Assembly (NCBI GenBank): GCA_964638715.1
Contig: CAZWZF010000017.1
Span: forward strand, 1-64,000
DNA length: 64,000 bases
Source: JBAXQQ01 sp037131695
GTDB lineage: Bacteria > Armatimonadota > Hebobacteria > CAIYQO01
Reading direction: 5' to 3'
In this document: positions 25,505-33,174 of the stretch, piece after piece
Layout of the letters: every line of letters begins with the position of its first letter
Position numbering within the stretch: position 1 is the first letter of the stretch
The notes under the pieces: generated by a model
The model's database searches: none
What the model saw: the letters and a program-made list of their open reading frames with translations, nothing else
What the model was told of the DNA's origin: nothing
Translations under genes and position numbers: made by a program

Positions 25505-26701
25505 CTACTTAACTTTATCTTTACCTTTTAATTTTCGGGCTATTTTTATTACTGATTCGGCGAAGTCCATTGATAGCTTCACTCTTGGCGGCAATACTTT
25601 CACCGCGTCATGCGGACATAACTCCTGGCAGCAGTAGCAGCGAATGCATTTGGTGTAATCTATTACCGGCGGTTTACCGGGGGTCATCGTCATGGCGTGG
25701 GGTGGACAATGCTTAAAGCAGATACCGCATGCCTTGCATTTTGCGGTTATTTGCGGTCGCGGGGTGAATAGGTAGGCAGATAGCGACATAAACCAGGCGG
25801 GGAAAGCGGTGGTGCTCATGGCGTCTGCCGGTTTAAATTGTTTGTAATGCATTTCATCAGGCGACATTCCCAGCCATTCGACATCCTCGTTGCATTTCGG
25901 GCCGATTTCCCGCTGTCCGGCAAGTCGCACAGTGGCGATTTTATCCGGCGGCATGCCGGTAATCCTGCACGCTGCCCAGTCGATGGCGGCAGCGGAAGTG
26001 CTGGCGAAGAGCAGGTTTATTGATACCGGTTCGCCATGTGCCGGGCCGTTTCCCTGCATGGCGACGATGGCGTCGGCGATGGTCAGCATCGGCGGGAAAG
26101 ATTCGTAAATATCCAGCAGCAACTCGCTGAAAGTGTCGATATTCTTGCCGGCATGCAGGTGATTTTCCGCCTTGGTGATGCCGGGGAGATAGCCATATAA
26201 CAGTTTTACTCCGCAGGTAAGGCCAGTGAATTGGTGGGTTTTCAGCTTTGGCAGCGCGATGACTTTATCAAAATCAAATGCCGCCTGGACAACGGGGAAC
26301 TGTTTGAACTTTCGCGCTGATTTTGAGATGTAGTTTTGTTGTCCGGCGTCAAAGAATACTATATTCGCGCCGGTTTCCTGCGCGGCTTTGGCGATGCCTG
26401 TGGTTTCCAGAATCTGCTGATATGCCGATTCCGTCACCATACCGCCGGGACTGTCGCCAAGGTAGGCGATGCCGCCGGCAGCCTGCACGATTTGTACAAC
26501 AGCCTTCACAATTACCGGGTGAGTGGTAGCGGCCAGTTCCGGCTTATGGCCAGCCAACAGGTTCAGTTTTAAAAGTATCTTATCACCGGGATAAACGAAC
26601 TTTTCTATGCCGCCTAAATCATCTATCAGTTTGCTGATGGCGGTGCGGCATTTTACCACTTCGTATTCATCGCATCTGGTACTGGCTACGGTATATTTCA
26701 T
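25505..26701 (-). CDS. DUF362 protein with two [4Fe-4S] clusters
   Basis: A 398-residue iron-sulfur protein. The N-terminal ~300 residues are DUF362 (GDKILLKLNLLAG, YLGDSPGG, IALPKLKTHQFTGLTCGVKLLYG), and the C-terminus is a bacterial ferredoxin: CKACGICFKHCP and CIRCYCCQELCP. Start at ATG 26701 is preferred, since the GTG at 26716 lies inside the AAAGGTGA that serves as its SD. Some DUF362 proteins accompany electron-transfer or corrinoid-activation systems; the neighbouring URO-D genes make the latter attractive but unproven. Preceded by the MarR gene across a repeat-filled gap. Confidence 0.85.
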   Translation of the reverse strand: MKYTVASTRCDEYEVVKCRTAISKLIDDLGGIEKFVYPGDKILLKLNLLAGHKPELAATTHPVIVKAVVQIVQAAGGIAYLGDSPGGMVTESAYQQILETTGIAKAAQETGANIVFFDAGQQNYISKSARKFKQFPVVQAAFDFDKVIALPKLKTHQFTGLTCGVKLLYGYLPGITKAENHLHAGKNIDTFSELLLDIYESFPPMLTIADAIVAMQGNGPAHGEPVSINLLFASTSAAAIDWAACRITGMPPDKIATVRLAGQREIGPKCNEDVEWLGMSPDEMHYKQFKPADAMSTTAFPAWFMSLSAYLFTPRPQITAKCKACGICFKHCPPHAMTMTPGKPPVIDYTKCIRCYCCQELCPHDAVKVLPPRVKLSMDFAESVIKIARKLKGKDKVK

Positions 26702-26764
26702 TTTATAAGTGTTCACCTTTAACAGAATTATTTATATTCAAAATAGCGGATCGGTTATTTTACG

Positions 26765-26833
26765 TTTTGAAATCGTTTGAAGTCGTCTGCACGATAGAAA
26801 TCGACCTTCCCTGACCCCTCCGAAGGAGGGGAA
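26765..26833. repeat. Composite of the 54-bp repeat relative and the CCCCTCC palindrome
   Basis: GAAATCGTTTGAAGTCG is an inverted, diverged relative of 9072-9125. It is followed by GGTCG-type sequence and CCCCTCCGAAGGAGGGG, the order seen inverted at 9025-9125. Tracts of TCTCTCTTCACTCTTC follow to 26870. Confidence 0.6.
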
Positions 26834-26867
26834 TTTTCTCTCTTCACTCTTCTCTATTCTCTCTTCT

Positions 26868-27416
26868 TTACCAAATCTCTTCCTTCTTATTGCCTAATTC
26901 TTTTCTCATGGTGTCTACAATGCATTCTTCGTCGTGTTCGGTACCGCAATGCAAGCAGATATTTTCGAGGGTGCTAATATCGCAGATGGTTCCCTTGATA
27001 AATTTTTCCAGTAGTTTTATGAATACTTCGCGTTCCGTCGGCACCATGGTATTCAATGCTTTTTGCACGCGGTCATACCTGGCTTTTCTCACCTCAGTGA
27101 TGATATTTATGCCGATGTCAGTAAGGTATAATTCCAGTTGCCGACGATCTTCCGCATATTCTTTACGTTCCAACGCTTCCTTTTTTACCAGCCTATCAAC
27201 CAGCCGTGTCGCAGATGGTATGCTTATCCGCAAGCCTTCTGCCAGCATGGTGGTGGAGCATCCAGAATGCCGCTCGATAAATTGCAATGCATCGGTCTGT
27301 GACGAGGTTATATCACCCGCAGAAACATTATTCAGCACAGTGCCGTTTAATATCTCCACGGTATACGCCCCCAATAAATCTATCAACTTTTCCGCCATAC
27401 CATGTTGTTCAGTCAT
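26868..27416 (-). CDS. MarR-family transcriptional regulator
   Basis: A 182-residue winged-helix regulator. The HTH is SSQTDALQFIERHSGCSTTMLAEGL and SIPSATRLVDRLVKKEALERKEYAEDRRQLELYLT, a standard MarR DNA-binding unit with DRR-QLEL wing. The C-terminal ~40 residues carry cysteines (TICDISTLENICLHCGTEHDEECIVDT is interrupted by His and acidic residues), which could sense metal or redox state. AGGT lies upstream of the ATG. Targets are not evident; the DUF362 gene downstream and the YHS-like gene upstream are candidates. Confidence 0.88.
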   Translation of the reverse strand: MTEQHGMAEKLIDLLGAYTVEILNGTVLNNVSAGDITSSQTDALQFIERHSGCSTTMLAEGLRISIPSATRLVDRLVKKEALERKEYAEDRRQLELYLTDIGINIITEVRKARYDRVQKALNTMVPTEREVFIKLLEKFIKGTICDISTLENICLHCGTEHDEECIVDTMRKELGNKKEEIW

Positions 27417-27469
27417 ATATAGTTACCTGTGCTAATTATTGTACCCGGTAATTAATTTAGTCAAGCGTA

Positions 27470-27548
27470 ATTTGGCAGATGGCAAATGGCAAATTGCAAA
27501 TTTTCAATTAGAATAATTTGCAATTTACAATTTACCATTTGCAATTCC
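27470..27548. repeat. Long A/T-rich inverted repeat
   Basis: GGCAAATGGCAAATTGCAAATT on one side mirrors AATTTGCAATTTACAATTTACC / ATTTGCAATT on the other, around a loop near 27505-27512. Part of the low-complexity intergenic repeat set of this window; related short words occur at 34300-34325. Confidence 0.7.
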
Positions 27549-27558
27549 TATATGCCCC

Positions 27559-27882
27559 CTAATGCGGCATAACACGCGTTAGCGGTGCTGGATTTTTAAT
27601 GTATTTCTCCGGGTTGGCATTAAAATTTGTCTGGCAATCTGAACAGCACATGTAATAAGTTTTCCCCTTATATTGAATTGGAATCATATCAGACTTTTTC
27701 ATTATAGTGCCATATACCGGGCAAGATGCTTCGTCGGGTCCTATAGTAATTTTTTCTGCCGATGCTGCGGCAGTCGTTGATGTTACTGGCGTGGTGCTGT
27801 TATGGTGGTTATTTTTCGTAACAAAAAATACACCAGTTCCAATAACGGCAACCACCAGAATTATAATCAAGGCTTTATTCAT
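27559..27882 (-). CDS. Membrane-anchored YHS/TRASH-like metal-binding protein
   Basis: A 107-residue protein with an N-terminal membrane anchor or signal (ALIIILVVAVIGTGVFFVT), a Thr/Ser/Ala-rich linker and a C-terminal domain with CPVYGTIMKKSDMIPI and YYMCCSDCQTNFNANPEKYI. The spacing Cys...Tyr-Tyr-x-C-C-x-x-C-x-x-x-F is that of YHS-type domains found in copper and heavy-metal handling proteins. Probably extracytoplasmic. GGAG lies upstream of the ATG. Single gene between repeats and a terminator. Confidence 0.8.
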   Translation of the reverse strand: MNKALIIILVVAVIGTGVFFVTKNNHHNSTTPVTSTTAAASAEKITIGPDEASCPVYGTIMKKSDMIPIQYKGKTYYMCCSDCQTNFNANPEKYIKNPAPLTRVMPH

Positions 27883-27965
27883 TTTGTAACTCCATTGTGT
27901 TAATCAATAGTATTTTTTATACCACAGTCACAATTCTGTTATACCCTGAAAAACTTTGAATAAAC

Positions 27966-28000
27966 AAAAAAAGCCGGGCACTTCTAACAAGTGCCCGGCT
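27966..28000 (-). terminator. Intrinsic terminator of the ACT-domain gene
   Basis: AGCCGGGCACTT / AAGTGCCCGGCT 12-bp perfect stem, loop of five; on the minus strand it is followed by TTTTTTTG. Confidence 0.92.
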
Positions 28001-28015
28001 ATATTAAGTAAAACT

Positions 28016-28432
28016 TTACAGTTTCTTTAAATCTTCATTAGTCAGCAATGACACGTTTGCTGCGGTTAATTTTGTTTCTGCTTCGTCTCTTTTATCCACA
28101 CCGAATGCAATTAGTGATGAGGCGGTGGCGTAGGTGTATTCAACGTTGATGTGCAACTCGGCGATGGTGTCGAGTACTTCGGCAAATCCACCTGGACGAT
28201 CGGGTACTTTGGCGACGATTACCTGGCTTTCGTGAACCATGAATTCGTTGGCGCGGAGTATCTCTCTCGCTTTTTGTTCGTCAGATACCAGCAAGCGCAG
28301 AATGCCATAATCTTCGGTATCCGCGATGCTGAAGCCGCGAATATTCACGCCTGACTTACCGAGTAAACGGGTTACTGATGCCAGACGGCCTGGTTTATTT
28401 TCGATGAAAACTGAAAGCTGTGTTACGCTCAT
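28016..28432 (-). CDS. Tandem ACT-domain protein
   Basis: A 138-residue protein made only of two ACT domains: residues ~4-66 (LSVFIENKPGRLASVTRLL, VNIRGFSIADTEDYGILRLLV) and ~71-136 (IVAKVPDRPGGFAEVLDTIAE, INVEYTYATASSLIAFGV). Stand-alone double-ACT proteins bind amino acids and act as sensors or regulatory subunits; in many anaerobes they sit beside phenylacetate-CoA ligase or amino-acid genes, none of which is present here. GGAGG precedes the ATG. Monocistronic with a strong terminator. Confidence 0.92.
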   Translation of the reverse strand: MSVTQLSVFIENKPGRLASVTRLLGKSGVNIRGFSIADTEDYGILRLLVSDEQKAREILRANEFMVHESQVIVAKVPDRPGGFAEVLDTIAELHINVEYTYATASSLIAFGVDKRDEAETKLTAANVSLLTNEDLKKL

Positions 28433-28465
28433 GAGTATTGCCTCCAGAAACCTGATAATAAAGGG

Positions 28466-28495
28466 TAAACCCCGGAATTGAAACTCCGGGGATTT
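28466..28495 (-). terminator. Terminator-like hairpin after the 45-residue gene
   Basis: CCCCGGA / TCCGGGG stem around AATTGAAAC; on the minus strand a broken T-tract (GTTTACCCTTT) follows. It also lies in the leader of the downstream ACT gene. Confidence 0.6.
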
Positions 28496-28507
28496 TAAAA
28501 ATAAAGA

Positions 28508-28645
28508 CTATGTCCAGCTGCGTACGTGGTGAGCCTTGCATGAACGCATGCGCGGGCTTGTTTTGCGGACAGCTTCTTTTTTCGGATTCATAGCCGCTAC
28601 GAAATCTTTTGCTTCGCAGCTAAGTAATTGTTTTTTGCTTGCCAT
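28508..28645 (-). CDS. Small basic protein (45 residues)
   Basis: ATG at 28645 with a very good GAGGAG upstream opens a 45-codon frame beginning MASKKQLLSCEAKDF and ending HHVRSWT, rich in Lys, Arg and Ser with two Cys. The frame is the 3' part of a longer open frame, but only this start has an SD. Its size, charge, strong RBS and terminator resemble a highly expressed RNA- or ribosome-associated protein. I do not recognise the family. Confidence 0.65.
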   Translation of the reverse strand: MASKKQLLSCEAKDFVAAMNPKKEAVRKTSPRMRSCKAHHVRSWT

Positions 28646-28787
28646 CGGATTACTCCTCAATTTTGTTGTGCCGCAAAGGCACGGTAAACCGGGCTGAATT
28701 ATACTAAATAATTGCAGATATATGCAAGTGTTAATTGAAAATCGCAAAAATAATCTGATTTTTTTATTGATATTGGCGGTAGATGTG

Positions 28788-28815
28788 TTGATTTTCATGT
28801 GAATTACTATATAAT
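28788..28815 (+). promoter_or_regulatory. Promoter of ftsEX
   Basis: TTGATT, 16 bases, TATAAT. The -10 ends only six bases before the GTG at 28822, so transcription would begin at or beside the start codon. Confidence 0.6.
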
Positions 28816-28821
28816 CAAGGC

Positions 28822-29562
28822 GTGACAGAGCAACCAATGATTGAATTTCAGCAAGCTTCTGTGACTTACCCCAGTGGAGTCACTGCGCTTCGTAATATTA
28901 ACCTGCGTATTCGCAAAGGCGAATTCGTCTTTCTCGTCGGTCCCAGCGGTCAGGGTAAATCAACAGCATTAAAATTGATATACCGTGAAGAGAAAGCGTC
29001 TATCGGCCGCGTTTTAGTAGAAGGCCATGATGTCGGCAGACTGAATGCCGGTGGAGTAGCCCGTCTGCGACGGCGAATGGGTGTGGTTTTCCAGGATTTC
29101 CGCCTGCTTGAGTATAAAACAGTACGCGAGAACCTGATATTTGCCATGCAGGTAGTTGATACCCCCCATGCAATCATCAGAAAACGCGTAAATGAATTGT
29201 TGGAACAGGTTGGTTTGGCGGAGCGCGCCAAGGCTTTTCCATTACAGTTATCCGGCGGCGAACAACAGAGACTTTGTATTGCCCGCGCTCTTATCAATCA
29301 TCCCCCACTGTTATTGGCTGACGAACCTACCGGCAACCTTGACCCGGAAACTTCCCGTGATATCATTAAACTGTTAGAGGCGATTAATACCAAGGGCACC
29401 ACGGTGATAATGGCAACCCATGACCGCGATATTGTTGATAAAATGCGGAAACGGGTAATATCTGTCAGCAATGGATGTGTGATAGCCGACCAGTTGGAAA
29501 GCGGTTATTACCACGATGATTTTGACGAGTCAGGCAGTGACTTTAATATGCCGGAAGTTTAA
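28822..29562 (+). CDS. ftsE: Cell-division ABC transporter ATP-binding protein FtsE
   Basis: A 246-residue ATPase that with FtsX controls peptidoglycan hydrolases at the septum. Walker A GPSGQGKST, signature LSGGEQQR, Walker B LLLADEPTGNLD and switch His in MATHD are all intact. The first possible start is GTG 28822; the alternative ATG 28837 (MIEFQQASVTYPSG) matches typical FtsE openings but has no SD. With the promoter -10 at 28810-28815 the message may be leaderless. ftsX follows after 13 bases. Confidence 0.94.
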   Translation: MTEQPMIEFQQASVTYPSGVTALRNINLRIRKGEFVFLVGPSGQGKSTALKLIYREEKASIGRVLVEGHDVGRLNAGGVARLRRRMGVVFQDFRLLEYKTVRENLIFAMQVVDTPHAIIRKRVNELLEQVGLAERAKAFPLQLSGGEQQRLCIARALINHPPLLLADEPTGNLDPETSRDIIKLLEAINTKGTTVIMATHDRDIVDKMRKRVISVSNGCVIADQLESGYYHDDFDESGSDFNMPEV

Positions 29563-29575
29563 TTAAAGGCGATAG

Positions 29576-30469
29576 ATGTTTTCTCGTATTGAATTTATAA
29601 TAGCAGAAACTTTCCAGGGCATTCGCCGGCATCTTGATATGGCGTTTGCCGCTATTGCCTGCGTTGTGGCAACTATGCTGATTATCGGCATGGTGGCGCT
29701 GCTGCAGATTAACGCTGATTATCTCATTAAAAACACCATCGAACGCGTAAGGTTCATGGTTTATTTCCAACCGGAAACATCACGTGATGAAGCATTGGGT
29801 ATCTGCAAAAGAATAGGCAAATTAAATGGTGTCGCCAGTACCGAGTTTATCCCAAAAGAAGACGCGTGGGAAAATTATAAGAAGCAATATACTGGTTTGG
29901 ATAAATTATTAGGCAGAAACCCGCTGCCGGATGCTATCAGTGTTAAGCCAATTAATATTGAGAATATTGAAGAAGTTAAAACGATAATTGAAGGCATGCC
30001 CGAGGTAGATAAAGTACAGCGCGACCAGGATGTATCTAATTATTTGATAGCGGCGCGCAGCAATATGCAAACCGCCGGTTGGATGTTGGGAATTTTATTA
30101 GCATTGCTTGCCTTTGTGATAATTCATCACTCCATTGAATTAACCATAGTAGCCCGCAGGAAAGAAGTTGTAATCATGATGATGGTGGGGGCAACCCCGG
30201 CGACGGTAGGTTTGCCATTCATAATAGAAGGTTTGATATACGGTTTCATCGGTTCAATATTAGCGGTGGTGGCGTTAAAAGGTTATTATGGAATGATAGC
30301 GCAAAAGATGCTGCAGACTACCAATACCCATCTGTGGAATGACAGCTTGGATATTTTTAACGGCGGATTGATATTGATTATCTGCGGAACCATCCTCGGA
30401 TTCGTCGCCAGTATGGCAGCGGTGGTGAAGTTCCTGATTAAGCCGAAATCAAAAATAACAAATGCGTGA
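29576..30469 (+). CDS. ftsX: Cell-division protein FtsX
   Basis: A 297-residue permease-like partner of FtsE. One membrane helix near residues 20-45, an extracytoplasmic domain (~50-160, with PETSRDEALGICKRI and MPEVDKVQRDQDV), then three helices (~165-190, ~215-240, ~260-285) in the FtsX arrangement. The HSIELTIVARRKEVVIMMMVGATPATV segment, including the RRKE coupling region, is characteristic. It directly follows ftsE, with AAAGGCGATAG before the ATG. Usual length. Confidence 0.94.
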   Translation: MFSRIEFIIAETFQGIRRHLDMAFAAIACVVATMLIIGMVALLQINADYLIKNTIERVRFMVYFQPETSRDEALGICKRIGKLNGVASTEFIPKEDAWENYKKQYTGLDKLLGRNPLPDAISVKPINIENIEEVKTIIEGMPEVDKVQRDQDVSNYLIAARSNMQTAGWMLGILLALLAFVIIHHSIELTIVARRKEVVIMMMVGATPATVGLPFIIEGLIYGFIGSILAVVALKGYYGMIAQKMLQTTNTHLWNDSLDIFNGGLILIICGTILGFVASMAAVVKFLIKPKSKITNA

Positions 30470-30665
30470 TATTCAATTACGAATTACGAATTTGTAATTA
30501 TGATTTTTACATACATCAGCTACAGATGTCACCGTGAATCATATTCATAATTTTTAATTCGTAATTTTTAATTTTTAATTACATCCTCCCTTCGCAAATA
30601 CCGTTAAATTCAGTATAATAAACCGACTTGCTATATGCAATTATATTTCAGGAGCTTTTAAAATA

Positions 30666-31277
30666 ATGATGCCAAATTTCTCTCGCTGGAAAGCGATAGC
30701 CATTGTCGCCGGTGTAGTTTTGCTGCTGGTGTTAATCACCATAGGATTATTTAGTATTGGCGACAGGCATATTGGCCCGCTGGTTATAAACTGGGGTTGG
30801 TTCTTTGTATTAATTCTTGTCGGTATATTATCTTTCCTGGCAATAAAGTTTGTCCCGATGTTTGTACAGTATTATAAGTTCAACAAATATTACAAAGCAA
30901 ACGAAGAAGCATTGAAGAATTTGCCGCGCATGCTGCAGAATCAGCGCAGTGCCGGCGCGGTAATGCAATTTGATAACTTGATGCAGAATGCCCCGGACAG
31001 CGCATATATATATTACATGAAAGCTTTTTTCTACCAGACCAGCGGCAAGTTTGGCGAGGCGTTATCCAGTGCTCGCAAGGCACTGGCTATGGCAGATAAA
31101 GATATGCTGTTGGAGATGATCCTGCAGCAATCCGGCGGTCAGATGGGGCAGCCAACTACGAAGATTGAGTTTAAAGAGCAGTTAACGACCATGTGCGCTA
31201 CTCTGGAACCAAAGGTATCAGATAACCGTCAGCGCCGCGAAAAGGCTGTGGAAAAAAGAAAGAAAAAATCAAGATAG
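30666..31277 (+). CDS. Two-helix membrane protein with TPR-like cytoplasmic tail
   Basis: A 203-residue protein. Two membrane segments (~10-30 and ~41-65) are followed by a helical part (NEEALKNLPRMLQN, SAYIYYMKAFFYQTSGKFGEALSSARKALAMAD) that looks like one or two TPR units, and a very basic end (RRREKAVEKRKKKSR-like). CAGGAGC lies 12 bases before the first of two adjacent ATGs. Follows ftsEX after about 200 bases of repeat DNA; function unknown, possibly an envelope assembly factor. Confidence 0.72.
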   Translation: MMPNFSRWKAIAIVAGVVLLLVLITIGLFSIGDRHIGPLVINWGWFFVLILVGILSFLAIKFVPMFVQYYKFNKYYKANEEALKNLPRMLQNQRSAGAVMQFDNLMQNAPDSAYIYYMKAFFYQTSGKFGEALSSARKALAMADKDMLLEMILQQSGGQMGQPTTKIEFKEQLTTMCATLEPKVSDNRQRREKAVEKRKKKSR

Positions 31278-31290
31278 TTTTTGTTTATTA

Positions 31291-31330
31291 AAGCCGGTTC
31301 TGTTAATTTACAGGGCCGGCTTTTTTTTGT
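31291..31330 (+). terminator. Intrinsic terminator
   Basis: AAGCCGG..CTGT / ACAG..CCGGCTT stem with two mismatched bases in the middle, then an eight-T run. Confidence 0.9.
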
Positions 31331-31334
31331 TGGT

Positions 31335-31465
31335 GGTAGTGAGAGGAAGAATGGGAGAGATGGGAGGAATGGGATTTTGAGAGATTTAATGTAGGTGATT
31401 TTTAATAATTATAAATAGTAGAAATTGTTGATAGCTCTCATAACTCCCATAACTCTCATACTTCC
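31335..31465. repeat. GGGAGAGATGGGAGGAATGGG / CTCCCATAACTCTCAT inverted low-complexity repeat
   Basis: Purine-rich ATGGGAGAGATGGGAGGAA-type words on the left and CATAACTCCCATAACTCTCA on the right. Related tracts lie at 42472-42550 (also inverted) and 58745-58785. Confidence 0.65.
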
Positions 31466-31484
31466 ACTCTCACCCAACCAAACA

Positions 31485-31511
31485 CAAAAAGCCCCGGATA
31501 TAATCCGGGGC
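31485..31511 (-). terminator. Intrinsic terminator of rplU-rpmA
   Basis: GCCCCGGA / TCCGGGGC stem with a short TATAA loop, then TTTTTGTG on the minus strand. Confidence 0.88.
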
Positions 31512-31527
31512 GTAAATTGTTTTAGAA

Positions 31528-31788
31528 TTACGCTTCTGTAGGAACTATGGAAACGTTCTTTCTGCCTTTTGATTCCCAGCCGAATTTCACTTTACCTTCG
31601 GTTAACGCGAAGATTGTGAAGTCTCTGCCGAGGCCGACATTTTTGCCGGGCTTGATTTTGGTGCCGCACTGGCGAACAATAATTGCGCCTGATGAAGCGA
31701 CTTCACCATCGTACAGCTTAACGCCACGCATTTTCGGCTTGCTATCGCGACCATTACGTGAACTACCAACACCCTTTTTATGTGCCAT
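31528..31788 (-). CDS. rpmA: 50S ribosomal protein L27
   Basis: An 86-residue protein with the canonical N-terminus MAHKKGVGSSRNGRDSKPK and the IIVRQCGTKIKPGKNVGLGRD core. L27 reaches into the peptidyl-transferase centre. There is no cleavable N-terminal extension as in Firmicutes. Follows rplU after 21 bases with AAGGAGATAC as SD. Confidence 0.98.
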   Translation of the reverse strand: MAHKKGVGSSRNGRDSKPKMRGVKLYDGEVASSGAIIVRQCGTKIKPGKNVGLGRDFTIFALTEGKVKFGWESKGRKNVSIVPTEA

Positions 31789-31809
31789 ATCAGTATCTCC
31801 TTAAAACTA

Positions 31810-32121
31810 TTAAGCCTCGATACTATCAACACGAACGCGTGTGAAGTATTGGCGATGACCGCGTTTAACGCGGACGTTCTTTTTCGATTTGTATCTCAAC
31901 GACATCACTTTTTTAGCGCGATCCTGTTCAATTACAGTACAAATGACCTTAGCGCCAGCCACCATTGGGCTGCCGAATGTTACATTTCCATCATTTGCTA
32001 CCATAAGAACTTCGCCGAGTTCGAGTGTATTCCCGCAATCTACAGGCATTTTTTCAATGCATACAGTATCGCCGGGGCTGACGCGGTATTGTTTCCCGCC
32101 GGTTTGTACTATCGCGTACAT
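31810..32121 (-). CDS. rplU: 50S ribosomal protein L21
   Basis: A 103-residue protein. Start at ATG 32121 (MYAIVQTGGKQYRVSPGD) is set by GAGGAG upstream and by the family N-terminus. The C-terminal KSKKNVRVKRGHRQYFTRVRV segment fits the RNA-binding L21 signature. In the standard rplU-rpmA pair; obgE, often next, is not here. Confidence 0.98.
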   Translation of the reverse strand: MYAIVQTGGKQYRVSPGDTVCIEKMPVDCGNTLELGEVLMVANDGNVTFGSPMVAGAKVICTVIEQDRAKKVMSLRYKSKKNVRVKRGHRQYFTRVRVDSIEA

Positions 32122-32167
32122 CGTATATCTCCTCACGGACAATTAGTCCCACAAACGCACGGGGAAA

Positions 32168-32197
32168 AGTATAATAAATTTATGGCATATAAGTCAA
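32168..32197 (-). promoter_or_regulatory. Promoter of rplU-rpmA
   Basis: TTGACT, 18 bases, TATACT on the minus strand. It gives a leader of about 40 bases containing a GGACTAATTGTCC hairpin just before the SD. Confidence 0.75.
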
Positions 32198-32297
32198 TGC
32201 CAAATATGACTTTATTTCATTTTTCTTTAAAATGTTTACTTTATGCTTGAAAAGGGTATTTTTTCTTTAGTCTGAATGTAGATGCTAATGAGAATAA

Positions 32298-33152
32298 ATG
32301 AAGCTTAATTTATGTAAAAAATGTAATAATTGTGAAATTCAACGTAACGGGGAGTTGTGTCCTGAATGTTTGGATATTGAAAAAAGCGGCGGCGACTTAT
32401 ATTCCGGCGAGGCTTTGAAACAAGACCCGCATGTGAAAAAGTTGCTTTTGTTAGCACGCGATCAGATGGTAAATGGTAATTTAATTCAGGCAAAAAAATA
32501 TGGACGTCAAGCCGAATCTCTGCAACCACGATGCAGCACAGTATTATCATTTATGGGAGAGGTATGCAGAGCATGTGGTGAAGAAGCTTTAGCAATTGAT
32601 TATTTTACCAGGGCTATGCAACTTCCCAAAGTAAATAATCAAGATCCTAACGAACAAACTTCTGATTCTCCACGCCACATCTGGCTGGCAATTATCCTGA
32701 CGTTATTTGTCATTGCCAGTGCGGTTGCCATGATTATTGCGGTTAGCAGCAAAAAAAGCGAAGTTAATAATCGCGTGAATGTGATAAAAACATCAAATGT
32801 TATAACCGAACCGTCATGGGTATGGCAGGAAGCTACTGTTTATAATGTTGAAAAAGATAAAACAATAATCCAGAATGATCAAATAACAATGAAGGGTGCC
32901 CTGGAAGCATATCATTCCGGTAATTACCAGCGGGCAGTGGTTATCTATACTAAATTATTAAAAACTACCATTCCTGATCCTTATATATATCAATACCTGG
33001 CATATTCTTACCAGCACCTGGGTGATTCCCAGCATGCAGTACAAATGCTGCGTGCATGTATAAAAAAATGCAGCATGACAAATGAAAAAGATATGCAGTC
33101 AATAGAAAAGTCTAAAGCCGCAATTAAACAATTGTTGGAAACTAAGAGATAA
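32298..33152 (+). CDS. Zinc-ribbon / TPR single-pass membrane protein
   Basis: A 284-residue protein. The N-terminus has CKKCNNCEIQRNGELCPEC, a short zinc ribbon. A cytoplasmic TPR part follows (QMVNGNLIQAKKYGRQAESL, GEEALAIDYFTRAMQL), then one membrane helix (~127-149) and an outer TPR part (ALEAYHSGNYQRAVVIYTKLL, YQYLAYSYQHLGDSQHAVQML). It probably spans the inner membrane, with TPRs on both faces. SD is weak. bshA follows after 22 bases, so the two may be co-transcribed; no functional link is known. Confidence 0.75.
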   Translation: MKLNLCKKCNNCEIQRNGELCPECLDIEKSGGDLYSGEALKQDPHVKKLLLLARDQMVNGNLIQAKKYGRQAESLQPRCSTVLSFMGEVCRACGEEALAIDYFTRAMQLPKVNNQDPNEQTSDSPRHIWLAIILTLFVIASAVAMIIAVSSKKSEVNNRVNVIKTSNVITEPSWVWQEATVYNVEKDKTIIQNDQITMKGALEAYHSGNYQRAVVIYTKLLKTTIPDPYIYQYLAYSYQHLGDSQHAVQMLRACIKKCSMTNEKDMQSIEKSKAAIKQLLETKR

Positions 33153-33174
33153 TTAAATATCAAGGCAGGAAATT

